DNA of 64,000 bases. Origin: Rhizobiaceae bacterium. GTDB lineage: Bacteria > Pseudomonadota > Alphaproteobacteria > Rhizobiales > Rhizobiaceae. The notes beneath the pieces are model-generated. The model worked only from the letters and a program-made list of their open reading frames with translations, was not told where the DNA came from and did not search any database. The stretch spans positions 2,552,501 to 2,616,500 of the forward strand of contig JAMLJC010000001.1 of the NCBI GenBank assembly GCA_023953845.1, written 5' to 3'. The position numbers were made by a program, and so were the translations under genes. Below are positions 45,057 to 54,312 of the stretch, piece by piece (position 1 is the first letter of the stretch; every line of letters starts with the position of its first letter).

Positions 45057-46538
45057 ATGGCTGGCCCGGCGATCCGCGACCACATCCGCTTCCTGCTGAA
45101 CGGCGAGGAGGTGCGGCTCGCCGATGTCGCGCCGGACGAGACGCTGCTGGACTGGCTGCGTCTGCGCCGTTCGCTGCGCGGCACCAAGGAAGGCTGCGCC
45201 GAGGGCGATTGCGGCGCATGCACAGTGCTGGTCGGCCGGCTTTCGGGTGGCAGGCTGGTTTATGAGAGCGTCAACGCCTGCATCCGCTTCCTCGGCTCGC
45301 TCGACGCGACCCATGTCGTGACTGTCGAGCATCTCGCGCCGCATGAGGGCCGGCTGCATCCGGTGCAGCAGGCGATGGTCGATTTCCACGGCTCGCAATG
45401 CGGCTTCTGCACGCCGGGCTTCGTCATGTCGCTTTATGCGCTGTGGATGCGCGATCCCCAGCCTTCCGACGCCTCCATCGAAAAGGCGCTGCAGGGCAAT
45501 CTCTGCCGCTGCACCGGCTACGAGGCGATCATGCGCGCCGCACGCGCCATCTCGTCCTATGGCAGGGCCGCGAAGGACCCGCTCGCGCTGGAGCGGAAGC
45601 ATGTCGCGAAACGGCTTGCCGCGATGAAGGACGGCAGCCGCGTCGAGATCGGCGCGGGCAAGGCGCGCCTCATCGTGCCGGCGGACGCCGACGACTTCGC
45701 GATCATCCGCGAGAAATTCCCTGAAGCCACCGTGGTCGCTGGCTCGACCGATGTCGGGCTCTGGGTCACGAAATTCATGCGCGACATAGTGCCGGCGATC
45801 TTCATTCCGAACCTCGAGGGGCTGTGCGACATCCGGGAGGAAGGTGGCGTCATCACCATCGGCGCGGGCGTCACCTACACGGATGCCTTCGCCATCCTGT
45901 CGCAGCGCATTCCAGCACTGGGCGGCCTCATCGACCGCATTGCCGGCGAGCAGGTCCGCAACATGGGCACGATCGGCGGAAACATCGCCAACGGTTCGCC
46001 CATCGGCGATACGCCCCCGCCGTTGATCGCGCTCGGCGCGACGCTGACGCTGCGCAGAGGCAGCGAGCGGCGCACCATCCCGCTCGAGGATTTCTTCATC
46101 GCCTATGGCAGGCAGGACCGCCGGCCCGGCGAATTCGTCGAGGCGGTGCATGTGCCGGTGCCGCCGAAGAACGCGCATTTCGCCGTCTACAAGGTCTCGA
46201 AACGCCGCGACGAGGACATTACGTCTACGCTTGGAGCGTTCCGCCTGACGCTGTCGAAGGCGGGCACTATAGCGTCCGTGCGCATCGCCTATGGCGGCAT
46301 GGCGGCGACGCCGAAGCGGGCGAAGGCCGTCGAGGCGGCCTTGCTTGGCAAAGCGTGGACCGAGGAGATCGTGACGGCCGCGATGGAGACTTTTCCGCAG
46401 GATTTTTCACCGCTGACCGATATGCGCGCCACGGCGGAGTATCGGGCGCTGGCGGCCCGAAACCTGCTCATGCGCTTCTGGCTGGAGACGACCGGCACGA
46501 AAGCGCCGGTCACGGTGACGCGGAACGAGGCGGCGTGA
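45057..46538 (+). CDS. xdhA: Xanthine dehydrogenase small subunit XdhA
   Basis: The 493-residue subunit carries two [2Fe-2S] clusters (GCAEGDCGACTVLVG, then CGFCTPGF and NLCRCTGY) and a PCMH-type FAD domain (VVAGSTDVGLWV, GNIANGSPIGDTPPPLIALG). It passes electrons from the molybdenum site of XdhB to NAD+. It oxidises hypoxanthine and xanthine to urate. It is translated immediately after uraH, with xdhB 4 nt downstream. Confidence 0.95.
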   Translation: MAGPAIRDHIRFLLNGEEVRLADVAPDETLLDWLRLRRSLRGTKEGCAEGDCGACTVLVGRLSGGRLVYESVNACIRFLGSLDATHVVTVEHLAPHEGRLHPVQQAMVDFHGSQCGFCTPGFVMSLYALWMRDPQPSDASIEKALQGNLCRCTGYEAIMRAARAISSYGRAAKDPLALERKHVAKRLAAMKDGSRVEIGAGKARLIVPADADDFAIIREKFPEATVVAGSTDVGLWVTKFMRDIVPAIFIPNLEGLCDIREEGGVITIGAGVTYTDAFAILSQRIPALGGLIDRIAGEQVRNMGTIGGNIANGSPIGDTPPPLIALGATLTLRRGSERRTIPLEDFFIAYGRQDRRPGEFVEAVHVPVPPKNAHFAVYKVSKRRDEDITSTLGAFRLTLSKAGTIASVRIAYGGMAATPKRAKAVEAALLGKAWTEEIVTAAMETFPQDFSPLTDMRATAEYRALAARNLLMRFWLETTGTKAPVTVTRNEAA

Positions 46539-46542
46539 TGCG

Positions 46543-48906
46543 ATGAACAAGCACGCGCCCTCCCTGAAGGCGGCAAAGATCGCCGGCGGCGTCGCCACCA
46601 GCCAGCGGCACGATTCCGCGCACAAGCATGTCGCCGGAACGGCGATCTATATCGACGACATGCCGGAGCCGGCCGGCACGCTGCATGGCTGCCTCGGCCT
46701 CTCCACCGTCACGCATGGCACGATCAAGAATATGGATCTGTCGGCGGTGCGCGCCGCGCCGGGCGTGGTCGACGTGCTCACGGCGGCCGACGTGCCGGGC
46801 GAGAACGACATCTCGCCGACGGGCCGCCACGACGAGCCGATCCTCGCGGAAGGCAAGGTGCAGTTCTTCGGCCAGCCTGTCTTCTGCGTTATCGCCGAAA
46901 CGCGCGAACAGGCGCGCCGCGCGACAAGGCTGGCGAAGATCGACTATGAGGAACTGCCCTTCGTCATCGACGTCGCCGGTCTCGATCCGAAGAAGGACAA
47001 GCTCGTCACGCCGCCGCTGACGCTGAAGCGCGGCGATGCCGCCAAGGCCATCGCGGACGCGCCCCGAAAACTGAAGGGCAGGATGCGCGTCGGCGGGCAG
47101 GAGCATTTTTACCTCGAAGGCCATATCGCCTTTGCCGTGCCGGGCGAGGACCACGACGTCACGATATACTGCTCGACGCAGCATCCGAGCGAGGTGCAGC
47201 ATATGGTCGGCCACGCGCTCGGCGTGCCGAGCCATGCGGTCACGGTCGAAATCCGCCGCATGGGCGGCGGCTTCGGCGGCAAGGAGACGCAGGGCAACCA
47301 GTTTGCCGCGCTCGCCGCCATTGCCGCGAAGAAGCTGAAGCGCGCGGTGAAGATCAGGCCCGACCGGGACGACGACATGACCGCCACCGGCAAGCGGCAC
47401 GATTTCGTCATCGACTACGAAGTCGGGTTCGACGGCGACGGCAACATTCTGGGCGTCGACTTCATCTATGCCGCGCGCTGCGGCTTCTCCTCGGACCTTT
47501 CGGGGCCGGTGACCGACCGCGCGCTTTTCCACTGCGACAACGCCTATTTCTATCCCGCCGTGCATGCGCAGTCGGCGCCGCTCTACACCAACACCGTCTC
47601 GAACACCGCCTTCCGCGGCTTCGGCGGGCCGCAGGGCATGATCGGCGCGGAGCGCGTCATCGAGGAAGTGGCGTTCGCGGTCGGAAAAGACCCGCTCGAC
47701 ATCCGCAAGCTCAACTTTTACGCGCCGGAGGACGACGCTTCGGGCGGGCGCAACGTCACGCCCTACCACCAGAGGGTCGAGGACAACATCGTCCAGAAAA
47801 TCGTCGCGGAGCTGGAGGAGAGTGCCAGCTACGCACGCCGCCGCCGCGAGATCGCCGCGTTCAACGCCAACAGCCGCATTGTGAAGCGAGGCATCGCGCT
47901 GACGCCGGTAAAATTCGGCATCTCCTTCACCGCCACCCATTTCAACCAGGCCGGTGCGCTGGTGCATGTCTACACGGACGGCTCGGTGCATCTGAACCAT
48001 GGCGGCACGGAGATGGGGCAGGGCCTCAACACCAAGGTCGCGCAGATCGTCGCGGAAGAATTCCAGATCGACCTCGACTGCGTGAAGATCACTGCCACGA
48101 CCACCGGCAAGGTGCCGAACACGTCGGCGACCGCCGCCTCGTCCGGCTCGGACCTGAACGGCATGGCGGCGCAGAACGGCGCGCGCCAGATCAAGGACCG
48201 CCTGATCGACTTCGCGGCGGACAAATACTCCGTGCCGGCGGACCAGATCGTTTTCCTGCCCAACCGCGTGCGCATCGGCAATCAGGAGATAGCCTTCGCC
48301 GAACTGGTCAGGCAGGCCTATATGGCGCGCGTCCAGCTCTCCGCCGCCGGTTTCTACAAGACGCCGAAAATCCACTGGAACCGCGACAAGGGCGAGGGGC
48401 ATCCCTTCTACTACTTCGCCTATGGCGCGGCCTGCTCGGAAGTCTCGATCGACACGCTGACCGGCGAATATGCGGTCGAGCGCACCGACATCCTGCACGA
48501 GACGGGCCGCTCGCTGAACCCGGCCATCGATCTCGGGCAGGTGGAAGGCGCCTTCGTGCAGGGCATGGGCTGGCTCACGACGGAGGAACTGTGGTGGGAC
48601 GAGAAGGGCCGGCTGCGCACGCATGCGCCCTCGACCTACAAGATCCCGCTGGCTTCCGACCGGCCAAAAATCTTCAACGTGAAGCTCGCCGACTGGGCGG
48701 TGAACCGCGAGGCGACGGTGCACCGCTCCAAGGCGGTGGGTGAGCCGCCCTTCATGCTCGGCATGTCCGTGCTGCACGCCCTGTCGGACGCGGTCGCGAG
48801 CGTCGCGGACCACCGCATCTGCCCGCGCCTCGATGCGCCGGCCACCCCGGAGCGCGTGCTGATGGCGGTGGAGCGGCTGAAGCAGGAGGCGAAAGACCTT
48901 CCGTGA
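46543..48906 (+). CDS. xdhB: Xanthine dehydrogenase large (molybdopterin) subunit XdhB
   Basis: The 787-residue molybdenum subunit has MGGGFGGKET and RGFGGPQGM cofactor loops, TGRSLNPAIDLGQVEGAF, and the catalytic Glu in KAVGEPPFMLG near the C-terminus. It hydroxylates hypoxanthine to xanthine to urate. The length is normal for bacterial XdhB. Its last codons overlap the GTG start of xdhC. Confidence 0.95.
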   Translation: MNKHAPSLKAAKIAGGVATSQRHDSAHKHVAGTAIYIDDMPEPAGTLHGCLGLSTVTHGTIKNMDLSAVRAAPGVVDVLTAADVPGENDISPTGRHDEPILAEGKVQFFGQPVFCVIAETREQARRATRLAKIDYEELPFVIDVAGLDPKKDKLVTPPLTLKRGDAAKAIADAPRKLKGRMRVGGQEHFYLEGHIAFAVPGEDHDVTIYCSTQHPSEVQHMVGHALGVPSHAVTVEIRRMGGGFGGKETQGNQFAALAAIAAKKLKRAVKIRPDRDDDMTATGKRHDFVIDYEVGFDGDGNILGVDFIYAARCGFSSDLSGPVTDRALFHCDNAYFYPAVHAQSAPLYTNTVSNTAFRGFGGPQGMIGAERVIEEVAFAVGKDPLDIRKLNFYAPEDDASGGRNVTPYHQRVEDNIVQKIVAELEESASYARRRREIAAFNANSRIVKRGIALTPVKFGISFTATHFNQAGALVHVYTDGSVHLNHGGTEMGQGLNTKVAQIVAEEFQIDLDCVKITATTTGKVPNTSATAASSGSDLNGMAAQNGARQIKDRLIDFAADKYSVPADQIVFLPNRVRIGNQEIAFAELVRQAYMARVQLSAAGFYKTPKIHWNRDKGEGHPFYYFAYGAACSEVSIDTLTGEYAVERTDILHETGRSLNPAIDLGQVEGAFVQGMGWLTTEELWWDEKGRLRTHAPSTYKIPLASDRPKIFNVKLADWAVNREATVHRSKAVGEPPFMLGMSVLHALSDAVASVADHRICPRLDAPATPERVLMAVERLKQEAKDLP

Positions 48907-49751
48907 CCCGCCTCGCGCCCAGCCTTCGCGCTTTTCTCCATGCCTGGCCGGACGTGGCCATGGTGGAGGTGGCCGGAGCGAAGGGGTCGACGCCTCGCGA
49001 GCAGGGCGCATGGATGCTCGCCTCGCCCGGCGCGATCTTCGGCACGATCGGCGGCGGCCAGCTCGAATATATGGCGATAGACGAGGCGCGGCAGACGCTG
49101 CGTGAGGGAAAGCGCCCCCCGCTCACCCTATCCATTCCGCTCGGCCCCGAGATCGGCCAGTGCTGCGGCGGACGTGTGGAGGTCGCGATCCGCCCGCTTG
49201 ATGCGGCTTCACGCAGGCGCCTGCTGCAAGCGGCCGAGGCGGCGGATAACGCGCTGCCCCGGATCTTCATCTTCGGCGGCGGTCATGTCGGTCACGCGCT
49301 TGCCAGTGCTTTCGTGCTACTGCCAGTCAAGACGATCATTGTCGAGACCCGGCCAGACGCGGTCCAAGACATGCCGGTCGGCGTCGAGACCCATGTGGTT
49401 CCGATGCCGGAGGAACTGGTGCGGGACGCGCCTGCCGGCTCGGCTTTCCTCATCCTCACCCATGACCACGCTCTGGATTTCCTGATCGTGGCGGAAGCCC
49501 TGAAACGCGTGGACGCGGCCTATGTCGGCATGATCGGATCGGAGACGAAGAAGGCGACGTTCCGAAGCTGGTATCTCAAGACCGCCGGAGGCGACGAGAA
49601 ATCGTTCCGGCGGCTCGTTTCGCCCATCGGCGGCAGCGCCGTGAAGGACAAGCGCCCCGCCGTCATCGCGGCACTCGCGGCGGCCGAAGTGATGACGGCG
49701 CTGGCGAATGTGCCCGCCGGCGCCGCCGCGAAATCCGACAAGGTAGGCTGA
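48903..49751 (+). CDS. xdhC: XdhC, molybdenum cofactor insertion/sulfuration chaperone
   Basis: The 282-residue protein has the N-terminal XdhC domain (VEVAGAKGSTPREQGAWMLA, GTIGGGQLEY) and a Rossmann domain (IFIFGGGHVGHALA, YVGMIGSETKK). It binds sulfurated molybdopterin and inserts it into XdhB. The start is GTG overlapping the xdhB stop by 4 nt, so expression is coupled. It converges with dps with only 3 nt between stops. Confidence 0.93.
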   Translation: MTRLAPSLRAFLHAWPDVAMVEVAGAKGSTPREQGAWMLASPGAIFGTIGGGQLEYMAIDEARQTLREGKRPPLTLSIPLGPEIGQCCGGRVEVAIRPLDAASRRRLLQAAEAADNALPRIFIFGGGHVGHALASAFVLLPVKTIIVETRPDAVQDMPVGVETHVVPMPEELVRDAPAGSAFLILTHDHALDFLIVAEALKRVDAAYVGMIGSETKKATFRSWYLKTAGGDEKSFRRLVSPIGGSAVKDKRPAVIAALAAAEVMTALANVPAGAAAKSDKVG

Positions 49752-49754
49752 CGC

Positions 49755-50243
49755 CTATTCCTTTTCCTGCGTGTGCGCTTCCAGGAACCACAGCGACTTG
49801 TCGAGCGTGCGCGAATAGGCGGTGAAGATGTCGGCCGTGTCGGCGTCGCCGGCTTCATCCGCCTCGTCGATCGCCGTGCGCGCCGCCTTGGCCGTGTCGG
49901 CGAAGCGGTCGATCAGGGCGGCGAGATGGTCCTTGGTCGTATAGATATCCGTGGGATAGGCTGCGAGCCTGCTGTCCGCCGCCACCACCTGCGAGGTGCC
50001 GAGCGCGGTGCCGCCGAGTTGCACGGCGCGTTCCGCAATGGTGTCGACATGCCCGTCAAGATCCTTGCGGAAGCCGTCCAGCATCTCGTGCACGGCGATG
50101 AAATGCGGCCCCTTGATGTTCCAGTGCGCCTGCTTGGTGATGAGCGAAAGGTCGATCGCCTCGGCGAGACGCGCGTTGAGAAGCTCGATCGAAGCCTTCC
50201 GCGTGTTGGACTTCAGATCGTTGCGGGTCTTGTGGTCTTTCAT
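49755..50243 (-). CDS. dps: Dps-family ferritin-like DNA-protection protein
   Basis: The 162-residue four-helix protein shows the Dps ferroxidase pattern: HWNIKGPHFIAVHEMLDGF with His/Asp/Glu ligands, and LDKSLWFLEAH at the C-terminal helix. It forms dodecamers that oxidise iron with H2O2 and protect DNA. The start MKDHKTRNDL at 50243 carries a short basic N-terminal arm suited to DNA binding. It lies tail-to-tail with xdhC. Confidence 0.92.
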   Translation of the reverse strand: MKDHKTRNDLKSNTRKASIELLNARLAEAIDLSLITKQAHWNIKGPHFIAVHEMLDGFRKDLDGHVDTIAERAVQLGGTALGTSQVVAADSRLAAYPTDIYTTKDHLAALIDRFADTAKAARTAIDEADEAGDADTADIFTAYSRTLDKSLWFLEAHTQEKE

Positions 50244-50331
50244 AATGCGACTCCGAAAAGCGCGGCGGCCGCACCCCGCAGCCGCACCGGCTCTCAGCAA
50301 TGTAGCTCCCGCGTCGATGAATCCAAGGTCG

Positions 50332-51252
50332 TCAGCGCCCGGCCAGAATGTCGCGGATCATTTTCTGGCAGCGCTCGGCCATGAAATCGAGCAGGAGGCG
50401 CACCTTGGGGTCCTGAAGCTTCTTGTGCGGATAGACGGCCGCGAGTTGCACCGGCACCGGTGGCGTCTCCGTCATGATGATTTTCAGCCGGCGGTCGCGG
50501 ATGAAGGGCTCGATCTCGAAGCGCGGCTTGTTGACGATGCCGCGTCCCGCCAGCGCCCAGCCGGTCAGCACGTCGCCATCGTCGGAATCGTAGGGTCCGT
50601 GCACGTCGATCTTCTGCGGGCCGTCCGGCGTCTGCAGCAGCCAGTAATGTTCGCGAAGGCCCGGATAGCGCAGCATCAGGCAATCGTGCCGGCTGTCGAC
50701 GAGGTCGCGCGGACCTGACGGCTCGCCGCGCTTTTCGAGATAGGCTGGCGAGGCGACCAGCACGCGCTCGCATTCCATGATGCCGCGCATCCTGAGGCTC
50801 GAATCCTCGATGATGCCGAGCTTGAAGGCAAGGTCGATGCCCTCCTTGAGGATATCGACATTGTGGTCGGAAAGGCGCAGCCGCACCTCGATGTCGGGAT
50901 ATCTGTCGTGGAAATCCGGAATGCCGGACGCGATGAAACGCCGTCCGAGCCCGAGCGGCGCGGTGACGCGGATCGAGCCGCGCGGCTTGCCGGAAAGCGC
51001 CGCCACCGCCGCTTCCGCCTCGACCACCGCCTCCAGCACCCGCTTGGCGCCCTCATAGAAGGCGCTGCCATGCTCGGTCGGCATCAGCTGGCGCGTGGTG
51101 CGGTTGAACAGCCGCACGTTGAGGTGCTTCTCCAGTTCCTTGATGCGGTTCGACGCGACGGCCGGCGAGATGCGCATGTCGCGACCGGCGGCGGACAGAT
51201 TGCCGAGCTCCACCACCCGCACGAAAACCGCGATATTGTCGAGATAGGCCAT
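50332..51252 (-). CDS. LysR-family transcriptional regulator of the purine island
   Basis: The 306-residue regulator has an N-terminal winged helix-turn-helix (LGNLSAAGRDMRISPAVASNRIKELEKHL) and the LysR effector domain. It is divergent from puuD with a ~290-nt gap. LysR proteins normally control the divergent neighbour, so it is a good candidate activator of puuD-guaD in response to a purine or ureide. The target is inferred from position only. Confidence 0.88.
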   Translation of the reverse strand: MAYLDNIAVFVRVVELGNLSAAGRDMRISPAVASNRIKELEKHLNVRLFNRTTRQLMPTEHGSAFYEGAKRVLEAVVEAEAAVAALSGKPRGSIRVTAPLGLGRRFIASGIPDFHDRYPDIEVRLRLSDHNVDILKEGIDLAFKLGIIEDSSLRMRGIMECERVLVASPAYLEKRGEPSGPRDLVDSRHDCLMLRYPGLREHYWLLQTPDGPQKIDVHGPYDSDDGDVLTGWALAGRGIVNKPRFEIEPFIRDRRLKIIMTETPPVPVQLAAVYPHKKLQDPKVRLLLDFMAERCQKMIRDILAGR

Positions 51253-51295
51253 CGCTTTTTTTCAAGCTCCGAATTATCGCGCCAGCACGCAACGC

Positions 51296-51400
51296 CGTCA
51301 TCCTCGGGCTTGTCCCGAGGATCTGCCAACGATCGATCGTGTCGTAGCTCCCGTTTGCCTACCCGGGCAGCAGATCCTCGGGACAAGCCCGAGGATGACG
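51296..51400. repeat. Palindromic repeat with perfect 30-bp arms
   Basis: The arm at 51296-51325 (starting CGTCATCCTCGGGC) is the exact reverse complement of 51371-51400. Each arm also contains its own dyad, CCTCGGGCTTGTCCCGAGG. Such elements are frequent between genes in alphaproteobacteria. It lies between the LysR gene and puuD and should form a large cruciform or RNA hairpin there. Confidence 0.92.
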
Positions 51401-51538
51401 ACAATCGCGCCCTGACGGCGTCCGCGTTCAGTAGCGTTCCAGCCTAGTATTCTTCCGAAATTTTTGAAAGTGATCGAGAACTACGTCCCTTTCGGTTTGC
51501 AGTCATTGCCGTAAGATCGCACCCGCAAGGGGAACTCC

Positions 51539-52756
51539 ATGAACGAATTCGCGATCTTCTGGGATTGGCTGAGCTTTGCCGCGCGCTGGCTGCATGTCAT
51601 CACCGGCATAGCGTGGATCGGCTCGTCCTTCTATTTCGTGGCGCTCGACCTCGGCCTGCGCCAGCGGCCCGGCCTGCCTGCCGGCGCGCATGGCGAGGAG
51701 TGGCAGGTGCATGGCGGCGGCTTCTACCACATCCAGAAATATCTGGTGGCGCCGGCGGAACTGCCGGAGCACCTGACCTGGTTCAAATGGGAAAGCTACG
51801 CCACCTGGATGTCGGGCTTCGTCCTGCTCGCCATCGTCTACTATGCCGGGGCCGACCTTTTCCTGATCGACCGCAACGTGCTGGACATCCCGGTCTGGGC
51901 CGGCATCGCCCTGTCGGCCGGCTCGCTGGCGCTGGGCTGGATCGTCTACGACCAGCTCTGCAAGTCGCCGCTCGGGAACCACGATACGCTCCTGATGATC
52001 GTTCTCTACGCCATCGTCGTGTTCATGGCGTGGGGCTACACGCAGCTTTTCACCGGCCGCGCCGCCTTCCTGCATCTCGGCGCCTTCACCGCCACCATCA
52101 TGTCTGCAAACGTCTTCATGATCATCATCCCCAACCAGAAGATCGTGGTGACGGACCTGATTGCCGGCCGTAAGCCCGATCCGAAATACGGCAAGATCGC
52201 CAAGACGCGTTCGACGCACAACAACTACCTGACCCTGCCGGTCCTGTTCCTGATGCTGTCGAACCACTATCCGCTGGCTTTCGGCACCCAGTTCAACTGG
52301 GTCATCGCCGCGCTGGTGTTCCTGATCGGCGTGCTGATCCGCCACTACTTCAACAGCAACCATGCGCGAAAAGGGAACCCGACCTGGACATGGCTGGTGG
52401 CGGCGATCCTGTTCGTCGTCATCATGTGGCTCTCGACCGTGCCGAAGGTGCTGACCGGCGAGCCGGCGGCCGCCTCCGCGCAGGCGCAAAAATTCGTCGC
52501 CTCGGCGCATTTCCCGGCGGTGCGTGACACCGTGCTCGGCCGCTGCGCCATGTGCCACGCGGCCGAGCCCTCCTATGAAGGCGTCTACCATGCGCCGAAG
52601 GGCGTGATGCTGGAGACGGACGCCGAGATCGGCGCGCATGCCCGCGAGATTTATCTGCAGGCCGGCCGCAGCCACGCCATGCCTCCCGCCAACGTCACGG
52701 CGATCTCGCCGGAGGAGCGCCGGCTGCTGGTGGCATGGTTCGAGGAGGCGCGGTGA
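51539..52756 (+). CDS. puuD: Urate hydroxylase PuuD, membrane-bound with C-terminal cytochrome c
   Basis: The 405-residue protein starts with several transmembrane helices (WLHVITGIAWIGSSFYFVAL and others). It ends in a c-type cytochrome domain with CAMCH haem motif and an axial Met in HAMPPANV. PuuD oxidises urate to 5-hydroxyisourate and passes electrons into the respiratory chain instead of making H2O2 like classical uricase. AAGGGGA precedes the ATG. It is followed by a repeat and guaD on the same strand. Confidence 0.93.
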   Translation: MNEFAIFWDWLSFAARWLHVITGIAWIGSSFYFVALDLGLRQRPGLPAGAHGEEWQVHGGGFYHIQKYLVAPAELPEHLTWFKWESYATWMSGFVLLAIVYYAGADLFLIDRNVLDIPVWAGIALSAGSLALGWIVYDQLCKSPLGNHDTLLMIVLYAIVVFMAWGYTQLFTGRAAFLHLGAFTATIMSANVFMIIIPNQKIVVTDLIAGRKPDPKYGKIAKTRSTHNNYLTLPVLFLMLSNHYPLAFGTQFNWVIAALVFLIGVLIRHYFNSNHARKGNPTWTWLVAAILFVVIMWLSTVPKVLTGEPAAASAQAQKFVASAHFPAVRDTVLGRCAMCHAAEPSYEGVYHAPKGVMLETDAEIGAHAREIYLQAGRSHAMPPANVTAISPEERRLLVAWFEEAR

Positions 52757-52778
52757 ATTGGATATGACAGCTTGGCTT

Positions 52779-52919
52779 ACCCCCACCCCTAACCCCTCCC
52801 CACAAGGGGGAGGGGGACTTTGCCGCGTATGCGCTGCGTCTCAGTTGCCGCCAGAAGCGGTGCGGTTCGCTGCAGGCGCGTTCCCCTCCCCCTTGTGGGG
52901 AGGGGTTAGGGGTGGGGGT
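52779..52919. repeat. C-rich/G-rich palindromic repeat, copy B
   Basis: The arms at 52779-52817 and 52881-52919 are 39-nt reverse complements with one mismatch, and are nearly identical to copy A at 28297-28390. The centre is longer here (63 nt). The right arm ends GGTGGGGGT, and the next bases ATCG are the same as after copy A. The guaD ATG follows 9 nt after the arm end, so the G-rich arm occupies the ribosome-binding position. Confidence 0.92.
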
Positions 52920-52927
52920 ATCGACGC

Positions 52928-54241
52928 ATGACCTCCCTCCTCTTGCGCGGGCGCACGCTCTCCTTCCACCGCTGGCCCGAGATGCTCGATGACACCGCCG
53001 CCTATGCCTACGAGGAAGACGGCGGCGCCCTGATCCGCGACGGGAAGATCGCGGCCGCCGGCGGCTTCGCTCATGTCCGCGCCGAAGCGGGCGAGGACGT
53101 GAAAATCATCGACCATCGCCCGAATCTCATCCTGCCCGGCTTCATCGACTGCCATGCACACTATCCGCAGATGCAGGTCATCGCGTCCTACGGCGCGGAA
53201 CTGCTCGACTGGCTGAACAAATACACTTTTCCTGCGGAATCGAAATTCGTCGACGCCCAGCATGCACGGCGCATCGCACGGCTCTTCCTCGACGAACTGA
53301 TCCGCCACGGCACGACGTCCGTCGCCGCCTACTGTTCGGTGCACCGGCAATCGGCCGAAGCCTTCTTCGCCGAGGCCCACGACCGCAACATGCTGACCGT
53401 CGCCGGCAAGGTGATGATGGACCGCAACGCCCCGCCTTCCGTCTGCGACACGCCGCAATCGAGCTATGACGACACCAGGGCGCTGATCGCGGAATGGCAC
53501 GGCAAGGGCCGGCAGCACTACGCCATCACGCCGCGCTTCGCCATCACGTCCTCGCCGGAGCAGATGGAGATGGCGGGCGCGCTCTGCCGCGAGCATCCCG
53601 ATCTCCACATGCAGACGCATCTTTCGGAAAACCACGCCGAGATCGCCTTCACGCAGGAGCTTTATCCGTGGTCGAGGGACTATACGGATGTCTACGAACG
53701 CTACGGCCTTCTGGGGCGGAAGGCGCTGTTCGGCCACTGCATCCACCTGTCCGAACGCGAGGCCGACGCCCTGTCGGCGTCGGGCTCCGTCGCGGTGTTC
53801 TGCCCGACCTCCAACCTTTTCCTCGGCTCCGGCCTGTTCGACTACCAGCGCTATCGCCGCCGCGAAAAACCGCTGCGCATCGCTGCCGCCACCGATGTCG
53901 GCGGCGGCACCAACTATTCCATGCTGCGCACTATGGACGAGGGCTACAAGGTGATCGCGCTGAACGGCGAGAAGCTGAATCCTCTCCAGTCCTTCTGGCA
54001 GATCACGCGCGGCAACGCGGAGGCCCTGTCGCTGGCCGACCGCATCGGCACGCTGGAGCCCGGCACAGACGCCGACATCACGGTGCTCGACACGCGCGCG
54101 ACGCCGGTCATGCGGCTCAGGATGGAGGTGGTCGAGACGTTGGCCGAGGAGCTTTTCCTGCTCCAGACCCTTGGCGATGATCGCGCGGTTGCCGAGGTCT
54201 ACGTCGCCGGCCGTCCCGCCAGGAGCGATCTTTCCCTGTGA
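52928..54241 (+). CDS. guaD: Guanine deaminase
   Basis: The 437-residue amidohydrolase deaminates guanine to xanthine. Metal and substrate motifs are FIDCHAHYPQM (HxH), HLSENHAEI, GHCIHLSERE and AATDVGGGTN (Asp ligand). The SYGAELLDWLNKYTFPAE segment is typical of guanine deaminases. It feeds XdhAB with xanthine. Its ribosome-binding region is the edge of a palindromic repeat. Confidence 0.94.
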   Translation: MTSLLLRGRTLSFHRWPEMLDDTAAYAYEEDGGALIRDGKIAAAGGFAHVRAEAGEDVKIIDHRPNLILPGFIDCHAHYPQMQVIASYGAELLDWLNKYTFPAESKFVDAQHARRIARLFLDELIRHGTTSVAAYCSVHRQSAEAFFAEAHDRNMLTVAGKVMMDRNAPPSVCDTPQSSYDDTRALIAEWHGKGRQHYAITPRFAITSSPEQMEMAGALCREHPDLHMQTHLSENHAEIAFTQELYPWSRDYTDVYERYGLLGRKALFGHCIHLSEREADALSASGSVAVFCPTSNLFLGSGLFDYQRYRRREKPLRIAAATDVGGGTNYSMLRTMDEGYKVIALNGEKLNPLQSFWQITRGNAEALSLADRIGTLEPGTDADITVLDTRATPVMRLRMEVVETLAEELFLLQTLGDDRAVAEVYVAGRPARSDLSL

Positions 54242-54312
54242 TTTTTCTCCCGCCCGCTCGCCTTCGTGCTCAAATCCGGTAGTGTGCGGCCGATTTCAGC
54301 AGGTGGGACAAA

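Noticed and set aside
46510..49011. 833-codon minus-strand frame opposite xdhB
   Set aside because: It is the antisense of a well-recognised molybdenum enzyme and contains only GC-driven low-complexity residues.
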